A DNA stretch of 64,000 bases from Gigaspora margarita (Eukaryota > Glomeromycota > Glomeromycetes > Diversisporales > Gigasporaceae): NCBI GenBank assembly GCA_009809945.1, contig WTPW01000608.1, positions 5,795-69,794 of the forward strand. Direction: 5' to 3'. Each line of letters starts with the position of its first letter. Position 1 is the first letter of the stretch. The notes below the pieces were generated by a model, which saw nothing but the letters and a program-made list of their open reading frames with translations, had not been told where the DNA came from and did not search any database. Shown here one piece after another: positions 12,101-22,744 of this stretch. A program made the position numbers and the translations under genes.

Positions 12101-13391
12101 CCCTAGCCATAGAGAATATGGCTATAAGTAAAGATATGTTGTGTCTCTATACCTCAGAGCTTGTAGATGACTTGGATGGTAGATGGTTTTTAGCAACAAA
12201 AAAATTAGTTTTCTATCTTGGTTCATAAAAAGATTATGTTATTCATTACCAAGAGCTCCAATACTATATAAAATTAGATATAGTTGTAGATAAGATAACA
12301 AAAATTCTATCATTTGACCAAACTAACTAGCTTGTCCCTTATATAGCCTTTAATACAGAAAAGCGACAAGGCACTAAGAATGCTTTTGAGAAAGATTTCT
12401 TTAAGCTCATGAATAACTCAGTATATGTCAAAACTATGGAAAATGTTCACAAATACCAAGATGTCAAGCTCATGGCCATGAATAATGAGCAAAATGAAAT
12501 AAGTTTATCAAACAGATTTGTAAACCCTCTTTTAAATATGCTAGTCAGCTTGGAAATACACTTGTAGGATTGCATATGGAAAAAGCTAATGTGATCCTTA
12601 ATAAGCCCATTATTGTCGAAGTATCAGTTCTAGGTCTTAGCAAACTTTTGATGTACTGCTTCTGGTATGGGTATATAAAAGAGAGATATAGTAATAAAGC
12701 CTAGCTCGGATATATGGATACTGACTCATTTATATTTTAAGTTGAGACTGAAGATATCTATAAAGACATAGCAGAGCAACCTGAGCTTTTTGACCTTAAT
12801 GATTCTAAGACTATTGGACTTTTCAAAGATGAGACTCCAGGCAACGTGATTATAAAATCTTATCATATCCGGGCCAAGTTATACCACTACGTTTTAGCAG
12901 ACAAGACTAAAAAGTCTAAATATAAGGGAGTTAGCAAAAAAGATATAAATGAAATAGTCACGAATTCATACATACCTGCTTTAGAAAGGTCCTTGCTAGA
13001 TGATCTGATAGATAGGTCATTATTATTAGAGCAAGAAGCCAATAATTTGGCTATGCGAATTGAGACAGATTCTATGATCCTAATATATCGGGACTGTCTC
13101 TTTGATAAGAAAATATTAAATGCAAAGAATGTAGGTATCCGTTCAAAGGATCATATATTATCTTTAGTCAAATCAGAAAAGAAGGCTCTATGTTCCATAA
13201 ATACTAAGCGCTAGATTCTATTAGATGGAATTACCTCTTTGCTATATTTTTATTGGCGTAATAAAGTATATAAGAATATGGTCAAGGATGGTATATCTAA
13301 TGAAGAGGCCAAAAAAAGAATTATTAGGGCCAAGCTCTCAGAAAAATATCAAAATACATGTATATTTCATATAGCTAGCTTATTGCCATAA
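9117..13391 (+). pseudogene. Protein-primed family B DNA polymerase (Polinton PolB), decayed
   Basis: Reading through stops and at least two frameshifts (near 10870 and 12500) gives a long PolB of the virus/linear-plasmid/Polinton type. The N-terminus (from ATG 9117) has a C2H2-like stretch. Exonuclease motifs are visible: IIADFEST (about 10690), HNFQGYNSHLV (about 11140, where the usual Asp is Asn) and YYDLYLKTDVL (about 11570). Polymerase motif A is YVDANNLYG (about 11880), motif B is NNSVY (about 12412, with the usual Gly replaced by Val), and motif C is YMDTDSF (about 12713). In-frame stops include TGA at 10262, TAG at 11905-11907 straight after motif A, and several TAG/TAA later. The final stop is at 13389-13391. 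In a live Polinton this enzyme would copy the excised or virion-like DNA from protein-linked ends. The family call is secure and the copy is clearly non-functional. Confidence 0.9.
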
Positions 13392-13581
13392 AGTAAACTA
13401 GTGATACGGTATATATATATAACAGGTCATATACCAACTTGAAACATTCCTTGAGAACTATATAAGCTCAAATATTTTTTATTCAAAAAGATTTCATTGG
13501 TTTAGCTGTGACATAAATGTCACACTTCTTCCAATAAAATTTTAAATAAAAATCCATATAACTACTATGCCCTTGTGATAT

Positions 13582-14115
13582 NNNNNNNNNNNNNNNNNNN
13601 NNNNNNNNNNNNNNNNNNNNNNNNNNNNNNNNNNNNNNNNNNNNNNNNNNNNNNNNNNNNNNNNNNNNNNNNNNNNNNNNNNNNNNNNNNNNNNNNNNNN
13701 NNNNNNNNNNNNNNNNNNNNNNNNNNNNNNNNNNNNNNNNNNNNNNNNNNNNNNNNNNNNNNNNNNNNNNNNNNNNNNNNNNNNNNNNNNNNNNNNNNNN
13801 NNNNNNNNNNNNNNNNNNNNNNNNNNNNNNNNNNNNNNNNNNNNNNNNNNNNNNNNNNNNNNNNNNNNNNNNNNNNNNNNNNNNNNNNNNNNNNNNNNNN
13901 NNNNNNNNNNNNNNNNNNNNNNNNNNNNNNNNNNNNNNNNNNNNNNNNNNNNNNNNNNNNNNNNNNNNNNNNNNNNNNNNNNNNNNNNNNNNNNNNNNNN
14001 NNNNNNNNNNNNNNNNNNNNNNNNNNNNNNNNNNNNNNNNNNNNNNNNNNNNNNNNNNNNNNNNNNNNNNNNNNNNNNNNNNNNNNNNNNNNNNNNNNNN
14101 NNNNNNNNNNNNNNN
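13582..14115. other. Assembly gap (534 N)
   Basis: A run of N inside the Polinton-like element between PolB and the downstream small ORFs. Frames reported through it are meaningless. A gene of up to about 170 codons could be hidden here. Confidence 0.95.
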
Positions 14116-14126
14116 CATAAACTAAA

Positions 14127-14417
14127 TTATGAGCTAGACGATTCAGAGTCAGACCCAGATGAGAATGAGGGCTCAGATGTGGTATCATTTAAAATTTTCT
14201 TTTTTCTTTTAGTATTGCATGGTATTTGATTTCTTCGAAAAATATCTGGATTTGCTATTGCATTTATAAGTTCTTGACGAACTTCTGGTTTTATTATTTC
14301 TAGTAATTGACGAAGAGAAATTAAAATTCTTCTATGTGATATCGGTTTAACAATTTTAGATACTAGTTTTTAGGTATTATTGCAAGAGACAACTATTTCA
14401 CAGCTATTATTAAACAT
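14127..14417 (-). pseudogene. Small basic/acidic ORF of the Polinton, one in-frame stop
   Basis: Read from ATG at 14417 downward, the frame gives about 96 codons with one internal TAG, the segment SLRQLLEIIKPEVRQEL, a basic KRKKK patch and an acidic Ser-rich tail ending at TAA (14127-14129). I do not recognise the family. Its position between PolB and the Gag-like unit, and its single stop, suggest a decayed accessory gene of the element. Confidence 0.4.
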
Positions 14418-14744
14418 TGGATTTAACTTGGTTTATTATTAATACACAGAAAAAACATACAATTAAATATATTATTATAATAAAACATGATTACTTTCTT
14501 CGAACTTGCTAGAAAAAAGTGTGATTAATAGTAGATCGATTTATTTTTGGCTCATACTAAATAATTTATAATAGATTAGCAAATCTGAAATGTTTTTTTT
14601 ATATAAAAAGGATTAGTTAAAAAGAATAAACTATATAAATAAGCCCATTTTTTCACAAATGAACTAGCTCAAATAGATATGTCTATCAATCCAACACCCC
14701 AAAATTTTTTGTATTTACAAATCTTGCTTTAAATATTCATAAGA

Positions 14745-14993
14745 ATGCTTCCTAAGGTTATTGCAGGAGGTGTCTCACTTTTTTCTCGCAAGCTCGAAAA
14801 AAGAAATCTAGTAATCAATAAAGGGTTCACTTATTTTCTGCCTTCAAGTGATTTATCACGAGAGGCGGAGATTTAGCAGAAAGAGCTTCTATACAAGAGT
14901 TTGAACAGCAAGATCTAGAAAAGTTAACAGTTTCTCGACAGATAGCTTTACGACTACTTCATTGTATGCACCATCCCAAAAGACGTAGAGTCT
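14745..14993 (+). pseudogene. Unknown Polinton ORF remnant (FSRKLEK motif)
   Basis: The frame from ATG 14745 reads MLPKVIAGGVSLFSRKLEK... and then LPSSDLSREAE before a stop. A shifted frame continues with an alpha-helical-looking segment ending HHPKRRRV. The FSRKLEK and SDLS-E blocks recur at 16490-16640, so the two are probably decayed relatives or parts of one duplicated gene. No function can be assigned. Confidence 0.3.
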
Positions 14994-15088
14994 AGACCAA
15001 ATCCCATAACTTTAAAAACTTGGATAGAATTAACGGATAGAATAAAAAATAAAATATTTATACTTTTTTTTTTATATAAATATGTATA

Positions 15089-15690
15089 GGTCGTCTCATT
15101 AACGGTGATACAACTATATATTACTATTACAAGCTAATAAAATAAATATACAACACCCTAATTAATTAATAAAGAAAAACAGCCAAGGTTCTGGGAAAGT
15201 TTATATTATAATCATAAAGTTACGTGCATATATATTGAAAACGTTATCAATTTTTTTAAAAATAGTCGCAATTACAATATTAGCCAACTAAATAAGGAAT
15301 TTGATTATTGTATTTTCTCCATATAAGTTACGGCTATATGTAATAAATAATTAAGAGATTTTATTGATTATTTTTTTTCTCTAATGCTAGACTAAATATT
15401 TGCATACAGTAGTAACATAACATGATAGAATTTTTTGAGTGTTTATACTTAGTAGGAATTAGAAGTAATATGCATAATATAAGTTTTTTAACTGCTAAAA
15501 CAATTATTTTTACTAGCTAATTCTTACTACTAAAAATTTATATTGGCTAAATTATTTTTTGAATATAAGAGATAAAGGTACAAAAATTATTATTAGTTAA
15601 TAAAATATTGGGTTATATTAAAAAAAATAAGTAATATTTTGTTTTAAATAAAATATACATTATTTTTGTATCACCATTAATGAGACGACC
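15089..15690. mobile_element. TIR element, 602 bp, inside the Polinton
   Basis: The ends GGTCGTCTCATTAACGGTGA and, reverse-complemented, GGTCGTCTCATTAATGGTGA form a TIR of about 25 bp. The flanks are AATATGTATA and AATATATATA, a possible 9-10-bp duplication with one mismatch. The interior is non-coding. A Mutator-like origin is possible but unproven. Confidence 0.65.
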
Positions 15691-15754
15691 AATATATATA
15701 TAGCTTATTCTCTAGTCTTAAAAAATACATACTTTTGATTTATCCAGAACCTCC

Positions 15755-15950
15755 TATATATTTTATTTATCTGGTTCATCTGAAATTTTTTTTCTGTATA
15801 ATTGATATATCTGGTATATCCAGTATATTTAGTATAATATATATATCCTATTATCTGATTTTTCTAAATTTTTTTCCTGTATATCCGATATATCCGGTAT
15901 ATCTGATATATCTAGTATATTTGATATAATATATGCATTCTATTTAATAA
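15755..15950. repeat. Two imperfect tandem copies of a TATATCYGRTATATC-rich unit
   Basis: Two consecutive blocks of about 95 bp share CTGTATA, GATATATCTGGTATATC and GTATATTTGATATAATATAT. No gene is visible. Confidence 0.5.
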
Positions 15951-15970
15951 ATTATTTCGAAATAATATAT

Positions 15971-16255
15971 TACCGTATATTCCCGAAAATAAGCTACTCT
16001 GAAAATAAGCTACCCCTCTGTTTTTTTTCAAAAATCTCAAAAAACGTATTAGCAGTTGCTACATATAAACTTTTTTTATACTAAGTAAACTTCAAAAGTT
16101 CAATTAAGTAAACTTGTTCAGCGCATCAAAATAAACTTATAGTAAAAATTTGGTGTCATTTGAACAACTTTTTATTAGTACATTTTTCAATTTTTTCAAA
16201 AATATCTATAATTTTTGGCCCAAAAAAGGTAGCTTATTTTCAGGAATATACGGTA
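15971..16255. mobile_element. Mariner-like MITE (CCGTATATT family), 285 bp
   Basis: The ends TACCGTATATTCCCGAAAAT and, reverse-complemented, TACCGTATATTCCTGAAAAT are followed on both sides by AAGCTACC. The element lies between TA dinucleotides, as for Tc1/mariner. Relatives in this window are 25775-25967, 44710-45821 (two units) and 47196-47752. Confidence 0.65.
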
Positions 16256-16337
16256 GATATAAAACAAATACTATCATGCTTAGGCAACGAATAAGATGTG
16301 ATGCTCCTTCTTTATCATAGCTGATTATAATTTTATT

Positions 16338-16733
16338 ATGCAATGCCGTAATCTTAGACCAAGGTCTAAAGTTTTAAATGAGCTAAAAGAAAAATATAGC
16401 ATATTACAAAAATGTATTTATCAGATCTGGAGAGGTGAAGAAAAAAATAGGGTTGCCTGGGATCAACCGATTTATTCATTTAATTCATCTTTTTCTCGCG
16501 AGCTCAAAAAAAGTGTTCATCTAGTCTCTGGCTTCAAGCAAGAATTGCGAGAAGGCGGGTCTGAGCTGGCTTATGATTTGAAAAAAAAATTTGGCTAGCA
16601 AACTAATTCTGCCTTTGAGTGATTTATCACAAGAAGGTAGGGATCTAAATATATTTTATGAAAAAGAAGCCATTCATGATAAAAAAAATATATAGCCAAA
16701 TATTTATATATACTAGCTAAGTAAAAGATCTAG
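16338..16733 (+). pseudogene. Unknown Polinton ORF (FSRELKK motif), frameshifted
   Basis: ATG 16338 opens an 86-codon frame with a charged N-terminal half and FSRELKKSVHLVSGFKQEL. After the stop at 16598 a +1 frame continues with LPLSDLSQEGRDLN. The FSR-L-K and SDLS blocks match the remnant at 14745-14993. The function is unknown. It lies between PolB and the convergent retropepsin unit, so it is probably an element gene. Confidence 0.35.
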
Positions 16734-16828
16734 CTCATCATAGAATGATAAAAACTTCTTACATACCTCATTGAGAACCTCTTTAGCATTGAGAGTATCA
16801 AATAACTTTTTTTCAAGTTCTTCATAAC

Positions 16829-17379
16829 TCATATATTTTTTTTTTCTGACCCACCTTCCTCGACAAAGTCAAGAGGCAGAATTGATATGTTAACCAAATT
16901 TTCTCTTTTTGAATTTATGAGAAAAGAGTGGGACTTATGAACTGAAAGAGGTACAGTAATTATCTTACCTTTATGCATTAACTTGAATTCACGCTTGACA
17001 ATAGGCTCCCATCCAGCTTGATCAAGCCAAGGTGTACCCAATAATATCCAGGGTTTATTATCATCCATGACTGAAAAGTTTTCAGAGATTGTACAACTAT
17101 TTTCTCCCTGACAACCATAACCAAAATGTTATAAGATATGCCTGAAGACTCTAAAGAATTATTACGCCATTTAACTGCTAGTTTCTTATTTTTATCTACT
17201 TCTGCTCCCAATAGTTTTATAAGACCTTTTGAGATAACTGAGCAATTTGTCCCACTATCTATCATGGCGGAAGGCACTTGTATGATTTTTCCCAATAGCG
17301 AGCTAATCTTGCAACGAATAGTAGTATCATTATTGGGAATAATTTTATGAATAAAATTAATTTCTATAGGTTGGGCCAT
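16829..17379 (-). pseudogene. Retropepsin-like aspartic protease (3' end of the Gag-like unit)
   Basis: From ATG at 17379 the reverse strand encodes a protein with AMIDSGTNCSVIS, the DSG catalytic motif of retroviral/retrotransposon aspartic proteases, about 40 residues in. It then has a basic segment with WRNNSLESSG. After one frameshift near 17068 it has PWILLGTPWLDQAGW, matching the second conserved retropepsin block (ILG...L). The frame ends at 16829. A retropepsin processes Gag-type polyproteins, and here it lies directly downstream of the Gag-like sequence on the same strand. No reverse transcriptase or RNase H follows it. The family call is good. The copy is broken by the frameshift. 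Confidence 0.75.
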
Positions 17380-20300
17380 GAAATTTCTGCCTCTAATTGC
17401 AATCCCTCTGGGGCTGTTTGGGGTAGTATATTTGTTTGCTGGGAAGCTATTTGAATTAGATCTGTTATTGGTTGCAAGATATGAGAAAATACCATAGTAA
17501 TTTTATGCCAGAACTTTTCTCGTTCCTTGTCTGAGAAATTCAAAGTAAAATGATTTAGAACAGGATCTTTCAGTGCAATGAATTTGGCATTAATCATATT
17601 GTAACCATTAATAGAAACTTCTTTAGGCTGTGTATGAGTAAATGAATCAACCATTGATCGTAAAATAGCAAAAAATGCATTTAGACTAATGTTATCTGTA
17701 GGAATTTTAAGCGATCTAGTATTTTTACTGCTTTTTTTATCAGAGGTATTACTAGATTTTTTGCTAGAAGTTTTTGGCCTGGCACTTTTATGCTTCTTTG
17801 ATCTCTTGCTATCAGAAAAAATTATTTTTTTTTTATAGCATTGACTTCGTATTCTTCTAAATCACTATCTGAATTACTAGACTCACTGGTCCCAGAGGAA
17901 TCAGATTCTGATTCATTCTATGAACGTGCCAAGGTATTGGTTTCAAGTTTATTTTTACTAGATATCATACTATTTTCACTATCACTAGAGTCTGAAGATG
18001 ATTCATTTGAAATTATATAGGCATTAACATGCTTGGATGATTTCTTTTTTTTGGTCCTAGATTTTGATTTGTTTTTGCAACGAGAAGATTTGGGCTTGCT
18101 AGAAATCTTTTTTATAGTTTTATTCATTTTTTTAGTCAGATTGATTTTAAGGTTTTCTAATTGTCTATGCATATCTTCTACAGGGTCAACATCATCATAA
18201 AAACTATTAGGATCAGAATCATTACCTATATTTTTTAAAACTTCATCTAAGAAATGATCTACATGAATTTTGTCTGCTTTTTCTCTTCCTGGACCAGGCT
18301 TTTTAGCTAAAGTCTTTTTAGCATGCTTCATAACCTCTAATAATTATCTAATGGCTTCAGTATTCAGATCAACTTGAGTAGAGCAAGGGGGTTCTGGGAC
18401 AGCAAATATCCAGATATTTCTTTTGGCTTTTTCAAAGCTAAATTTTCTCTAGAAGCTATTCGCTCTTCTATAAGCCTATCAATATCTTCATTAGAATAAA
18501 ATTGCTGTTCCAAAATTGGCTTTGGGGTTGAATATAAATAAGCTCCAGATAATTGCTCTGTCTTATATTTTTCAATTTCTTCAATTCTGAAAGCAATTCT
18601 GATACGGGTCTGTTAATGCTAATACGTCTAATTTCTAATTGATTATCTGGAGAAATGCCACGAATAAATTGTAATCGAATTTGCTAGTCATCAATACCTG
18701 CTAACCTAGCAAGTTTACATAACTTAGAATAGAATCGACTCACAGAATCACTGTCTTGGACCGTTGAACCAAAGAGCATTCGCTGTTTTTCTGTAGTAAC
18801 TGTGGGGTAGTTAGTTTTAAGCTAGTATATTGCATGGCCAAGTCAGATTCTATCTGCTACTATAGTTTGTCCGGCATTAGCATTTGGCACATTGGGTAAT
18901 CGATTTGTTGGGTACCTATCGGCAGTGTTGTACATGGGACAGTTGGGACATGAGCTGGGACATTTTGGGACATTTTGGGACAATTTTTTAAATTGAGATT
19001 ACTTAAAATTTTATTAAGATAATCTAATTTAATTTTTTCAGAAATGTGTTCAGCATCTAAAAAAATATATAATCATATATTTTTTTAAATTAATTTATTA
19101 ATTATTAAGACTTGGGACATAGTTGGGACACTTGGGACGCTGGGACGTTGGGATGTTGGGACATGCCAAAAAAAGGCTGGGACAGCGAAAATGTACAATA
19201 CTGCCTATCGGAAAAGGACCAGTCTTCATCAAATACTGTATGAGCTGGAATAACAATATTTCCAGCCTGGCCCACGGCGCCGTGTCTTAAATTCGCTCCA
19301 AGTTGTACTGCTGTTCGTTCCTGGGTCGCACCTAAATTGGCTTGGCCAGTATTATCTAATAAATTTCTCAATTTCCAATTTTTTCTTCGAAGAGATCTTT
19401 CATACCAATTTTTAGCATCACCTTTAAGGCATGTTTCAAAAAGACCATGCGCTTGAACTTTATGGGCATGTTCGACTAATACATTAATTCCTACAGCCAC
19501 AAGTTATGAGCAAAAAGAATCAATAAATTCTTCTGGATCCTTATTGGGATAGCCATTAAAATTTGGGGATGGGTACCCTGCTATTCCTATTTGTTGTATA
19601 TTTGGTGAGTTATTCTGTAGCGTAAAAATTTGTTGATTTAAATTATTAATTAATTGTTCTGAATTTCGGGCCCGTGTTTTCTAATTGCCCCACTTATTTT
19701 GTATAGTTCTATATCTATTTTTCTATTTGTTGTATCGATTCGTTATAAGATTTAAGAGATGCGTAGTGATTGTACCATCTGTATTACAATTCTGTAGTTG
19801 TTGATAGGTTTGTCTATTCTTGAATCTTAATGCAAAGCTTTCTAGGAGCAATTCTAATATCCGCCTTTTTTGTGTACGAATTGTAATTTGGCTATCAAGT
19901 TCTCGAGATTTAAATATATTATATTGAGTTCTGTGGGCCTCATAAGCCTGGTGAAGAAGATTGTAGTCATTTTGAAGTGTGGCTAACTGGGTTTGTGAAT
20001 CGGCTAACTGGGTCTGTGAATCGGCTAACTGGGTTTGCAAATTTGTTAGCTGAGTCTGCAAATCTGCTACTCGATTTTTGGCATTATATGCTCGAGCATT
20101 TGCTCATGGATATATTTCTAGCACCAATCTTTTAAGCCTATTTCCGGCATCAGAAATTTTATTAAGATAATCTATGATACCATTTATTGTAGGTGTTATT
20201 GTAGTTTGGCTTTGGAAATATAATCCAATATTATGGATTTCTCGTTGAATCCTATGATTCTGAATATTGGCTTGATTTTCAGGAAGAGATAATATTCAGG

Positions 20301-20788
20301 GAGATCCTGGTTGTTGCGCTATTTTTCGCCTTCTCGCAATTCTTACTCGAAGTCAGATATATTATTGTTATATTCAGTAGATAAAATTAAGGTTTCTATA
20401 TTTTCTAACTTTGAGTCTGCCTTCCTCCGAATACTTGCTCAGGGCTATGTTCAGCCAAAAAAGAAGTAAAATCTAAATTATTTTCTTTATATTGTTTTTT
20501 GAGCTTGCGAAAAAAATAATCTATTTCATCCTGGAAAATTGCTAACTGTTTTTCTAAATAATCTATATAATTCTCTTGATTTATAGAATCTTGGATTGTC
20601 TTTTCTAACTGTTTTTTAAGATTAGAAATTTCTAATTTTAATGGGTCTAGGTTCTCATCATGAATTATGATTTCTTTTTCAAGGTAATTAATATAATTCT
20701 CTTTTGAGACAAGATCCTGTTGTAATTTTTAGACTTGATCTTGTATAGCTAATAAAGCACCTTTAAATTGCTCGATTTTTTCTCTCAT
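17380..20788 (-). pseudogene. Gag-like capsid polyprotein of the Polinton-like element, decayed
   Basis: Starting at ATG 20788 the reverse strand reads, through stops and frameshifts, as two coiled-coil regions (about 20780-20450, and 20060-19900 with a LADSQTQ triplicate). Next comes a segment typical of retrotransposon Gag (FETCLKGDAKNWYER near 19440), interrupted by a hAT MITE. It continues with FYSKLCKLARLAGIDD and QFIRGISPDN (about 18700). A Lys/Ser-rich low-complexity tail follows (18331-17700), and the sequence then runs into the retropepsin. The wording fits the retrotransposon Gag family (PF03732-type). No CCHC zinc knuckle was seen. It is divergent from the integrase gene, with starts only 30 bp apart (20788 and 20818), so they probably share a bidirectional promoter. 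Alternatively, it could be a solo insertion of a retrotransposon gag, but no LTRs flank it. Confidence 0.65.
18923..19203. mobile_element. hAT MITE, 281 bp (copy 2), inside the Gag-like gene
   Basis: The ends are CAGTGTTGTACAT and, reverse-complemented, CAGTATTGTACATT. A perfect 8-bp duplication CCTATCGG flanks it (18915-18922 and 19204-19211). It has the same length and near-identical sequence as 976-1256. It splits the Gag-like reading frame and so postdates the Polinton insertion. Confidence 0.9.
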
Positions 20789-20817
20789 TTTTTTCTTGCA
20801 AGCAAGCCAGCTCAAAA

Positions 20818-21887
20818 ATGTTGTCTATTCCTATAATACAAATAGATTCTGGAAATGTTCGTGAACTAGATATATCTATTGCTTTGTGTAAAATTTATTA
20901 TCAGCCTAATGGCTATCAAAGAACTGTAAAAAAATTGTATGAAGCTTTTTTAAAAGCTGGATACGATTTTTCTATAGATGAGGTGTGTAATTGGCTTGAA
21001 AAACAGGCTTTATATCAGATTCATAAACCCCATCCAAGATTTATTTCTAGAGCCTCATTTAATAGTATACAGATTTCTAATGAATGCCATCTAGCAGATA
21101 TTCTTTATATGCCCCATGACCGAATTAATAATATAACTTATAAATATTGCTTATATATAGTAAATGTGGCTTCATGATTTAAGTGGATGGTTCCTTTGGC
21201 TGATAGATTAGCTTATTCTGTGATCAAGACCTTTAAGAAAGTTTATAGTAATTCCAAGTGCCCTTTTATTTGGCCTAAATTATTAATGGTCGATCCCGGT
21301 TCTGAATTTAAATCTGATTGTAAAGAATTAATAGAAAAATATAATGTTAAAATTAAGATTGGCACGTCTTATAGAAGCCAAGGTATTGTTGAAAGATTTA
21401 ATCGTACTTTAGCTGAAAAATTGTTTCATTTGCAAGATGCATTTAATTTATTGTTACCTATATCTAAGAGATCAAGTGCTTGGGTTAAAAATCTTTATAT
21501 AATTATTGATAACCTTAATAATTTGGTAACTAGATTAATTGGCATGGCCCTGGCAAAAGCCATAAAAATAAAACAGATTATTTTGACATCTTCTAAATTA
21601 CGCAATGGGCTATAGGATTTAATAAGTCTAAATTGGATTATAATACTTTAGTTAGATATTTACTTGAACCTAGTAAATTGGAAACGGGCCCTAAAAAAGC
21701 GACTAACTATAATTGGAGTTCTCAAATTTATCATATTAAGGAATCTTTGGTGCAAAAAAATTAGCCAATCTTATATTGGCTAGAAGATGATGAAGGCAAT
21801 AGGCCGAAGCGGTCTTTTGCTAGAGAAGAGCTTCAAATCATTTCTTCTGATACAGAATTACTGCCCCAGTGGGTGGTTACGAATTAA
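20818..21887 (+). pseudogene. Retroviral-type (rve) DDE integrase of the Polinton-like element
   Basis: ATG 20818 opens a frame with an N-terminal helical region followed by the integrase core. The catalytic triad is visible as the Asp in LADILYM, the Asp in LMVDPGSEFK and the Glu in GIVERFNR. The C-terminal part, after a frameshift near 21610, includes NYNWSSQIYHIKESLVQ and LYWLEDDEGNRPKRSF and ends at TAA 21885-21887. An in-frame TGA (about 21177) and a TAG (about 21762) also break it. Polinton integrases of this family catalyse insertion of the linear element with its TIRs. It is divergent from the Gag-like unit. Confidence 0.88.
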
Positions 21888-21944
21888 AAATTTTATTATA
21901 TAAAAAATGTTTGTGGAATGCTTCAAGTTGGTGTTCCTCGTCTT

Positions 21945-22325
21945 TTATAAATTAAGGAAATCTTCTGCTTCTTTATCAATTTGAGCTTCATTGACGAAGT
22001 GGTCTTTAGCCAATTTGTAATATAACTTATATAATTCTATTATAGAATTAAGAATCTTTGGATCCTGGCCGTACCATGATTTGTAGCCATTTATAATTTT
22101 ATTATATTTATTTTTATTGGGAAATATTGTCATGGCTAAATTTAATATATATTCTTCTGGGTCTTCCGCTTGGCGCAATTTTCTAATTCTTTCTTTATAG
22201 TTTTGCATAAACTTACTATCTTTTGGTTTTTTATAATAGAGACCAGTTTTGATTATATTAATTAAAGCTTGCTCGACTTCTTGGTATATGGGCTTGGTTT
22301 CAGTGAATAGATTTTGTGTGCTCAT
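21945..22325 (-). CDS. Conserved-looking small protein of the Polinton (126 aa), unknown
   Basis: An uninterrupted frame runs from ATG 22325 to the stop at 21945, the only intact ORF of useful size in the element. The product is charged and predicted to be helical, with ERIRKLRQAEDPEEYIL and KSWYGQDPKILNSIIELY, and no membrane segment or Cys cluster. It is convergent with the integrase. I do not recognise the family. An accessory or minor structural gene of the element is possible. Confidence 0.5.
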   Translation of the reverse strand: MSTQNLFTETKPIYQEVEQALINIIKTGLYYKKPKDSKFMQNYKERIRKLRQAEDPEEYILNLAMTIFPNKNKYNKIINGYKSWYGQDPKILNSIIELYKLYYKLAKDHFVNEAQIDKEAEDFLNL

Positions 22326-22406
22326 TGTAAGGGTGCTTGTTTACTATATAATACTTATAAAATTGGTTTATTTAAATAATAAAAATTTATTAAATATATA
22401 TATATT

Positions 22407-22744
22407 ATGTATGGTAAATATTCCTGTCCATTTATTAAGTTTATAGGTAAAACTTGTGGAAAATCCTGTATGCGTAAAAAAGAGTGTTCTATTCATTGGA
22501 AGTTGTCAGAAAATTAGCTAATAAACAACTTATTCCTTGTAGTGAAAGTGGATATAAACAATATACTAGATCAAATTCTGGTTGATGCCCTATACATATA
22601 AAAAAATATTAGACCTCACAATATTATTATAAGCTTCGAAATGGAGTTGTTTTGATTTAGGAAAAAAGTGATGCTTTGATTCGAAAAGCAATTAATGATT
22701 TGCTTTTATAGCTATCAGAAAACCTGCCTTTTTACAATTTTTAA
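22407..22744 (+). pseudogene. Small Cys/His-rich ORF at the right end of the Polinton, decayed
   Basis: ATG 22407 starts a frame reading MYGKYSCPFI...GKTCGKSCMRKKECSIHW, a Cys/His spacing that suggests a zinc-binding fold. A frameshift near 22505 and several stops follow before TAA at 22742-22744. It lies next to the right TIR. The function is unknown. Confidence 0.35.

Noticed and set aside
9117..13391. Read-through or a variant genetic code to explain the many TAG/TGA/TAA in PolB
   Set aside because: All three stop codons occur, frameshifts are also present, catalytic residues are altered, and neighbouring host genes use standard stops. Decay is simpler.
13483..14188. Long frames across 13.5-14.2 kb on both strands
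   Set aside because: They consist almost entirely of X from the N gap.
16829..20788. An LTR retrotransposon inserted in the Polinton
   Set aside because: No flanking direct repeats, no reverse transcriptase or RNase H, and the unit shares a 30-bp start-to-start spacing with the integrase. It is kept as part of the element, with the doubt stated.
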